Of a stretch of DNA of 64,000 nt, positions 56,499 through 64,000 are shown in pieces. How positions within the stretch are numbered: the stretch's first letter is position 1; each line of letters begins with the position of its first letter. Source of the DNA: Streptomyces sp. CB02058 (lineage in GTDB: Bacteria > Actinomycetota > Actinomycetes > Streptomycetales > Streptomycetaceae); the NCBI RefSeq assembly GCF_001905505.1, contig NZ_LIPG01000011.1, positions 18,002-82,001 of the forward strand, given 5' to 3'. Both the position numbers and the translations under genes were made by a program. Below the pieces are notes generated by a model. The model made no database searches. It had not been told where the DNA came from and saw only the letters and a program-made list of their open reading frames with translations.

Positions 56499-58004
56499 TC
56501 AGGGGGCGGGGAAGCCGACCGGCCAGGTGTGCACCGGCTCGCCCGCCTGCATCAGCTCCCCGTAGCGCCGGGTGGTCGCCGCCAGGGCCCCCTCGCGTTC
56601 GAGGCCCGCGTCCAGCGCCCGGTGGTAGGTGTCGACCTGCCAGGAGGCTCCGTTCACCCCGAGCCGGCAGCGTTCCTCGATCACGCCGAGGTAGCGGTCC
56701 CGGTCCGAGGGCTCGATGTTCCAGGCGTCGAGCCCCGCGGCGGCGAGCGGCAGCAGTTCGTCCCGTACGAGCTTGACGGCGGGCACCTTGGCCACGCCTC
56801 CGGAGCGGCCGGGACGCGGCCAGAGCAGCTCCGCCTCGATGCCGTGGCGGCAGGCGGCGTCGAAGTTCTCGGCAGCCGCCTCGAAGGGCAGCCTGCTCCA
56901 CACGGGCCGGGACTCGTCGGCGAGCGCGCGCACGAGCCCGTAGTAGAAGGCGGCGTTGGCGATCACGTCGACGACCGTGGGACCGGCGGGCAGGACCCGG
57001 TTCTCCACCCTCAGATGGGGCACGCCGTCGGCCAGCCCGTAGACCGGGCGGTTCCAGCGGTAGACCGTGCCGTTGTGCAGGACGAGCTCGGCGAGGGCCG
57101 GCACCCCGCCCTCGTCGAGAACGTGCAGCGGATCCTCGTCGTCGCAGATCGGCAGCAGCGGCGGGTAGTAGCGCAGATTCTCCTCGAAGAGCTCGTACGC
57201 CGATCCGATCCAGCGCTCCCCGAACCAGGTCCTCGGGCGCACCCCCTGATTCCTGAGTTCGGGCGGCCGTACGTCCGTGGCCTGCTGGAACAGCGGCGGC
57301 CTCGACTCCCGCCAGAGCTCCTTGCCGAACAGGAAGGGAGAGTTGGCGCCGAGGGCGATCTGTACGGACGCGATGGCCTGGGCGGCGTTCCAGACGTCGG
57401 AGAAGCGGTCCGGGGTCACCTGGAGATGCAACTGCACGGAGGTGCAGGCCGATTCCGGGGCGATCGAGGAAGAGGTGGAGACCAATCGCTCCACGCCTTC
57501 GATATCAAGGATGAATTCCTCACCGCGGGCCGCCGCCATTTGATCGTTGAGAAGCGTGTAACGGTCCACGTCGGAGAGGTTCGCCGAGACCAGGTCATCA
57601 CGTCCCAGGGTCGGCAGGATGCCGATCATCACGATCCCCGCGTCGACCTCCGCGGCCTTGCGATGGGCATATGCGAGTCCGGTGCGCAACTCCTCGGCGA
57701 GCTGATCGAAAACCCGGCCGCTCAGCCGGTGGGGAAGAATGTTTACTTCCAGATTGAACATCCCCAGTTCCGTCTGGAAATCCCGGCTGGCGATGCGCTG
57801 GAGCACCTCAGCATTCCGCATCCTCGGCATGCCGTCCGAACCCGCGAGATTCAGCTCGATCTCCAGCCCCATGAGATTCCTGGGCCGATCGAACCTCCGC
57901 TCCGACAGGAGCCTCTCCAGCCCGGTCAGGCACCGGGTGAGCTTCTCGCGGTACGCCTGCCGATCGGACGGGGCAAAGGCGCCCGCCACGACCTTCTCGC
58001 CCAT
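56499..58004 (-). CDS. Glutamate-cysteine ligase-like protein (GCS2 family)
   Basis: 501 aa from ATG 58004 with GGAGGGAC upstream. GCS2-type motifs: NLMGLEIELNLAG near residue 45, FNLEVNILPHRL, TSVQLHLQV and VPHLRVENRVLPAGP. It should bind ATP and form a gamma-glutamyl bond. Streptomyces uses mycothiol and ergothioneine rather than glutathione, so a role like EgtA or a dedicated gamma-glutamyl step is possible; no other ergothioneine genes are nearby. It appears monocistronic. Confidence 0.8.
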   Translation of the reverse strand: MGEKVVAGAFAPSDRQAYREKLTRCLTGLERLLSERRFDRPRNLMGLEIELNLAGSDGMPRMRNAEVLQRIASRDFQTELGMFNLEVNILPHRLSGRVFDQLAEELRTGLAYAHRKAAEVDAGIVMIGILPTLGRDDLVSANLSDVDRYTLLNDQMAAARGEEFILDIEGVERLVSTSSSIAPESACTSVQLHLQVTPDRFSDVWNAAQAIASVQIALGANSPFLFGKELWRESRPPLFQQATDVRPPELRNQGVRPRTWFGERWIGSAYELFEENLRYYPPLLPICDDEDPLHVLDEGGVPALAELVLHNGTVYRWNRPVYGLADGVPHLRVENRVLPAGPTVVDVIANAAFYYGLVRALADESRPVWSRLPFEAAAENFDAACRHGIEAELLWPRPGRSGGVAKVPAVKLVRDELLPLAAAGLDAWNIEPSDRDRYLGVIEERCRLGVNGASWQVDTYHRALDAGLEREGALAATTRRYGELMQAGEPVHTWPVGFPAP

Positions 58005-58495
58005 CGAAGGGTCCCTCCTCGAGTGGGCGGCCCGCGGCACAGGCCGCTCGTATCACGATCGATAATGCCCCGACGAGATGATCCGTAACGCCTGCGCGCC
58101 CTCCGGACAGCCACTAGTCTGGTGGCCGACGCCGGAGGCACATTCCGAAGGCATGAGGCATATGCAGTTCACGCGGCCGAGTTGCGTGGTAGAAACACCG
58201 ACGTGTTTCAGCCTACCGCCGCATAGGGAAAATACCTGGCGGCAGGGGTCCGGAGCGGCCCGAATCCACAGAAACCCCGCAATTCAAAGGCTCAGATGCC
58301 CCTTGCGCGCAATATGCGGGTCAGGTAGCCGAAACATCGTGTGAACATTTGTCGTATAAACTCTGCGCACGAGGCAGAGAGTTGACGCACCGGCCCGTCC
58401 GCCCGTCACCGGCCTTCCTCTGGCCCCGCACGCCGACAGCGCCGTCTGCACCCGCCCACGCATCACCGTGTCTCCGAAGTGAGAGGCGACCCACT
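58005..58495. other. Gene-free stretch, about 490 bp
   Basis: No credible gene. It is less GC-rich than its surroundings. TATAAA at about 58355 with GTGAAC upstream is a weak candidate promoter for the gene at 58496; a divergent promoter for the ligase gene is expected near 58030-58070. Confidence 0.45.
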
Positions 58496-59110
58496 ATGCC
58501 GCTGCATGTTTCCCCGGCCCCCGCGCCCGCACTGCGCAGCGTTCTCGCGGCACTCGGTTCTCCCACCGCAGTGCGCGAGGCCCATACGCCCGCTCTCAGG
58601 TCCGTCCAGGGATCTCTGAGCCCCGAACTCCCGCTTCCCGTCCATGTGCTGGACCGGATCGTGCCGAACGAGGCCGCTCCGCGCACCCGCCTGGCCGGCT
58701 GGCGCTTCCTGATCCGTGACGGCGAGCGCGCCGTCGCCGCCGCGGACACCATGCTCACCGCCGACGGCTGGACGTTCTCGCACTTCTTCGAGGGCCCGTA
58801 CCTCCTCTCGACCGAACTGGCCGTGCGTCAGGCGGAGTCGTCGTCGGCGCACTACCAGCCGCGCCTGCTCTCGGTGCCCGAGCTGTACATGCTCACCCTC
58901 TGGCTGCACCACGACACCGGGGCCGACGCCGGCGGCGGTGTGCTCGCGCCGACCGATGTGCTGGTGCCCCTGGCGCCCGCCCCGCCGGGCATCACGGCCT
59001 ACCGGCCGCATCATGTCGCCGAGCTGCTCCCGGTCATGACACTGCGTGTCACCCCAGCGCCCCTGCCGGATCTGCCCGAGGTCCCCGGCCTTCTCGGGTC
59101 GCCTGCCTGA
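58496..59110 (+). CDS. Hypothetical protein
   Basis: 204 aa from ATG 58496 with GAGAGG upstream. It has no signal peptide or membrane segment. Central part VLDRIVPNEAAPRTRLAGWRFLIRDGERAVAAADT and LLSTELAVRQAESSSAHYQPRLLSVPELYMLTLWLH look folded, and the N-terminus is proline/alanine-rich. Its codon use is typical for the region, and it is followed by a strong terminator. I do not recognise its family. Confidence 0.75.
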   Translation: MPLHVSPAPAPALRSVLAALGSPTAVREAHTPALRSVQGSLSPELPLPVHVLDRIVPNEAAPRTRLAGWRFLIRDGERAVAAADTMLTADGWTFSHFFEGPYLLSTELAVRQAESSSAHYQPRLLSVPELYMLTLWLHHDTGADAGGGVLAPTDVLVPLAPAPPGITAYRPHHVAELLPVMTLRVTPAPLPDLPEVPGLLGSPA

Positions 59111-59122
59111 CCCCGCGTCATC

Positions 59123-59157
59123 ACGCGCCCCCGCCGGGACTCCCGGCGGGGGCGCGT
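59123..59157 (+). terminator. Strong 35-nt hairpin after the hypothetical gene
   Basis: ACGCGCCCCCGCCGGG (59123-59138) pairs perfectly with CCCGGCGGGGGCGCGT (59142-59157) over a 3-nt loop. It lies 13 bp after the stop. Confidence 0.85.
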
Positions 59158-59398
59158 CGGCTTCCCGTGCGGACTAGTCCGGTCAGGTCACCCCGAACCA
59201 TCCGAACGGACAGTCCAGTTGGATCGAACCGTCCGGCCGGGTGATGCGTCATGGGAGGAGAACAGCAGCTGCAGCGAAATCCCTGCGGAATGACGCCCGT
59301 GGGGCAACACTGGGACCGGACCGACTGATACGGGGGCGGCCATGAACACATCGTCCAGCCGCAGGACACTCGAATCGACGCAGCGAAAGAACCCCTCC

Positions 59399-59605
59399 AT
59401 GTGCCAGCACCAGCCACCCTGCCCGACCGCCGACTCCAACGACCGGGAGGCCGCACGCCTGATGGCCCACCACCCGGAACAGGGATGGAGCCTGCTGTGC
59501 AACGGCGTCCTGCTCTTCGAGGACACCGGCGAGCTGCTCCCGGACGGGCAGATCATCGCCCCTCACCGGCCGCTGAAGAGCGACCGGGTGGTGAAGGCCG
59601 CCTGA
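59399..59605 (+). CDS. DUF5999 family protein
   Basis: 68 aa beginning MCQHQPPCPTADSNDREAARLMAH and including GWSLLCNGVLLFEDTGELLPDG, which I recognise as the small DUF5999 family common in Streptomyces. The conserved CxHxPPC could bind metal. ATG 59399 fits the family start; ATG 59342 in the same frame is an alternative because the upstream DNA lacks a strong ribosome binding site at 59399. Confidence 0.85.
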   Translation: MCQHQPPCPTADSNDREAARLMAHHPEQGWSLLCNGVLLFEDTGELLPDGQIIAPHRPLKSDRVVKAA

Positions 59606-59624
59606 CCGAGGCAGCAGAGACACG

Positions 59625-59658
59625 GGGGCCGGCCCGGAGAATTCTCCGCACCGGCCCC
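59625..59658. terminator. Hairpin between convergent DUF5999 and gcvP genes
   Basis: GGGGCCGG (59625-59632) pairs with CCGGCCCC (59651-59658), with GGAGAATTCTCC inside. It can serve both genes. Confidence 0.65.
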
Positions 59659-59675
59659 GACGCGTGTCCGCGCTC

Positions 59676-62561
<2,886 letters not shown>

Positions 62562-62614
62562 GATGGAGGCCTCCTGGTCTGCCACGACCTGCGAGGGGCG
62601 CCACGGCGTGGCTG

Positions 62615-62845
62615 CCCGTACGGCCTCCCCATCTGTCATCTCGACCTGAGAGCTTCACCGGGACGCCCTGGGGCGTACCGGCTTTCACCGTCGGTGAGGG
62701 CGGCGCCCGCGGCGGCGTGTGCCGCACGGATTCCGCCCTGCTTTCCAGAGTGACCTCGTCCGTGCGGTACGGGGGCCTGAGAGATTCCGGGGAGGAGTTG
62801 CTCCTTCGGCGCCCCCGGATCTCTCCGGAGGACTCTCCCGCACGG
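62615..62845 (-). promoter_or_regulatory. Tandem glycine riboswitch upstream of gcvP
   Basis: On the minus strand the first aptamer shows GGGAGAGTCC, GCGCCGAAGGAGCAACTCC, AATCTCTCAGG and CACTCTGGAAAG. A second aptamer follows with CACCGACGGTGAAAGCC, GAAGCTCTCAGG and GACAGATGGGGAGG (ending near 62620). These are the conserved cores of the glycine riboswitch. No U-rich terminator is seen before the gcvP ribosome binding site, so control may be by translation or by a hairpin I cannot place. Confidence 0.92.
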
Positions 62846-62862
62846 GGTCAGCAGCCGGTTCC

Positions 62863-62868
62863 AGCCTA
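62863..62868 (-). promoter_or_regulatory. Probable gcvP promoter -10
   Basis: TAGGCT on the minus strand just upstream of the riboswitch, giving a start near 62856. No good -35 is apparent. Confidence 0.4.
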
Positions 62869-62983
62869 CCAGCGGGGACGGAGCGGGCCGTCTCGAGTGG
62901 CCGATACCCCGGTTCTGCCCTTTCGTAGTGCCTGTGGAGCAGTTGCGACCACCCTGATGCAGTTGTGACCCGTGGGAGGCACC

Positions 62984-63358
62984 GTGCAGACCGACATCGA
63001 TCCGCGCAGCCTGATCGGCCGAAAGGCCTTCGACCGTCAAGGTGCCAAGATCGGAACGGTGGACGAGGTGTATCTCGACGACGCGACGGGCGTACCCGAA
63101 TGGGCCGCCGTGCGCACCGGTCTCTTCACCAGGGACGCGTTCGTCCCGCTGGAGCCGAGCGAGTTCGTCGACGGGGCGCTGCTGATCCCCTTCGACCGGG
63201 CCCTGATCAAGGACGCGCCGGACTTCGGCGTCGGCCGCCATCTCTCCCCCGAACAGGAACTCCAGCTCTACCGCCATTACGGGCTGGACTCCGCCCCGTC
63301 GGCAGGGCCCGTCGCCCCGGACCGCGACTTCGGCCGGCTGGCCGGCCAGGAGGAGTAG
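62984..63358 (+). CDS. PRC-barrel domain protein
   Basis: 124 aa from GTG 62984, preceded by GGGAGG; GTG 62972 is less well placed. PRC-barrel sequence LIGRKAFDRQGAKIGTVDEVYLDDATGVPEWAAVRTG covers most of the first 60 residues, followed by a short charged tail. Role probably in RNA or photosystem-like assembly in other taxa; in Streptomyces unknown. Its last 82 bp overlap the opposite-strand end of dinB. Confidence 0.85.
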   Translation: MQTDIDPRSLIGRKAFDRQGAKIGTVDEVYLDDATGVPEWAAVRTGLFTRDAFVPLEPSEFVDGALLIPFDRALIKDAPDFGVGRHLSPEQELQLYRHYGLDSAPSAGPVAPDRDFGRLAGQEE

Positions 63359-64000
63359 TCCGCGGGCCGCCGCACCAGCGGGAGCGGATCGGCCGGCTGC
63401 AGCTGCGGATCGTCGACACGGAACGTGCGCACCCGGCCGGGCGGTGTCCAGGGCTCCTCGAAGCGCACCGTGACCCGGCCGACGCCGCTGCCCTGCACCC
63501 ATCCGTGTCCATGGACCTCGTGCCGTACGTCGTGCCCGGCGGACCAGCGCCGGGGCGCCGTCTGCTCCTCGCTCTCCCGGGCCTCCCGCACAGCCGCCTC
63601 CGCCTCCTCGGGGGCGGCTCCGGTCGCCGCGGCCTCCTCCGCCGCGTGTTCCGCCTCCGCTTCCGCGGCCTGCGCGAAGAGGTCCTCCTGGGTGAAGTCC
63701 GCCAGGCCCGTGACGCCGACGCCGAGCAGCCGCACTCCGCCGGTGGTGTCGACGGCCTCCAGGAGCCTCGCGGCGGCCTCCCTGACCACCGTGGGGTCGT
63801 CCGTGGGGCCCCGCAGGGTCTCGGACCTCGTGAGCGTGGAGAAGTCGTAGCGGCGTACCTTGAGAACGACGGTGCGCCCGGAGCGCCCGGCCCCGCGCAG
63901 CCGCCCCACGCACCGGTCCGCCAGCCGCTCCACCTCGGTCCTGACCCGCACACGGTCGTGCAGGTCGACGTCGAAGGTGTCCTCGACCGACACGGACTTG
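63277..64000 (-). CDS. dinB: DNA polymerase IV, C-terminal part, runs off the right edge
   Basis: The C-terminal part of a Y-family polymerase. It begins at the edge with KSVSVEDTFDVDL (the linker after the catalytic core) and continues into the little-finger domain VLKVRRYDFSTLTRSETL and LLGVGVTGLADFTQEDLF, then a charged tail of about 120 residues. The catalytic core lies outside the window. It copies past DNA lesions. The tail overlaps the convergent PRC gene by 82 bp. Confidence 0.9.
   Translation of the reverse strand, partial: KSVSVEDTFDVDLHDRVRVRTEVERLADRCVGRLRGAGRSGRTVVLKVRRYDFSTLTRSETLRGPTDDPTVVREAAARLLEAVDTTGGVRLLGVGVTGLADFTQEDLFAQAAEAEAEHAAEEAAATGAAPEEAEAAVREARESEEQTAPRRWSAGHDVRHEVHGHGWVQGSGVGRVTVRFEEPWTPPGRVRTFRVDDPQLQPADPLPLVRRPADYSSWPASRPKSRSGATGPADGAESSP

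Noticed and set aside
62562-62639. Longer gcvP start at ATG 62639
   Set aside because: That ATG lies inside the conserved GACAG end of the riboswitch; ATG 62561 has a strong ribosome binding site.

Overview
The window looks like a Streptomyces (or very close actinomycete) chromosome segment. It has very high GC with GC-rich third codon positions, many GTG starts, leaderless TAC(C/G)GT promoters, a giant modular type I polyketide synthase (PKS), DinB-like proteins, a DUF5999 protein and a glycine-riboswitch-controlled gcvP.

Positions 1-34.45 kb are the right part of a polyketide gene cluster, transcribed entirely leftward on the minus strand in three transcription units. Unit 3 (34365 to 29609) holds four translationally coupled genes: an adenylate-forming ligase, a PLP decarboxylase, and the small and large subunits of a B12-dependent glutamate (methylaspartate) mutase. 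This is the gene set known from vicenistatin-type macrolactams for turning glutamate into 3-methylaspartate and then a 3-amino-2-methylpropionyl starter. Unit 2 (29190 to 1648) encodes two PKS proteins: a loading ACP plus modules 1-3 (5605 aa), then modules 4-5 (3561 aa). All five modules are KS-AT-DH-KR-ACP with malonyl-type AT motifs, so the early chain is predicted to be a polyene built on a beta-amino starter. Unit 1 starts at 1212 and runs off the left edge inside KS6. Docking-domain types give the order 29190 > 12333 > 1212. The product is most plausibly a polyene macrolactam. Partner genes of the starter pathway (discrete ACP, aminoacyl ligase, acyltransferase, amidase), the rest of the PKS, tailoring genes and regulators are not in the window and probably lie to the left.

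The strongest unlisted signal is regulatory. Each of the three units is preceded by CTAGGGG-type repeats with a 10-bp period, then exactly 24 nt, then a TA(A/C)CGT-like -10 hexamer. This looks like a pathway-specific activator regulon. A separate 112-nt nested inverted-repeat element (possible three-way junction) lies at 1427-1538 between two PKS genes. The PKS genes are also internally mosaic, with near-identical AT, KR and KS blocks.

From 34.45 kb to 64 kb the window is ordinary chromosomal content. It contains DinB-like proteins, a methyltransferase, a Tat-exported protein, an Rv1264-like adenylate cyclase with a universal stress protein under a tandem operator, an ArsR-like regulator, a secreted SGNH esterase, a Rieske lipoprotein and PPOX flavoproteins. 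It also holds LysR and EamA, MocR and PPOX divergons, a Clp-N protein, PadR, a GNAT protein, a divergent hydrolase/HTH pair with a 24-bp palindrome, a broken LRV-repeat gene, PhzF, CPBP, a GCS2 ligase, DUF5999, gcvP with a tandem glycine riboswitch, a PRC-barrel protein and the 3' part of dinB. I saw no tRNA, rRNA, insertion sequence or CRISPR array.
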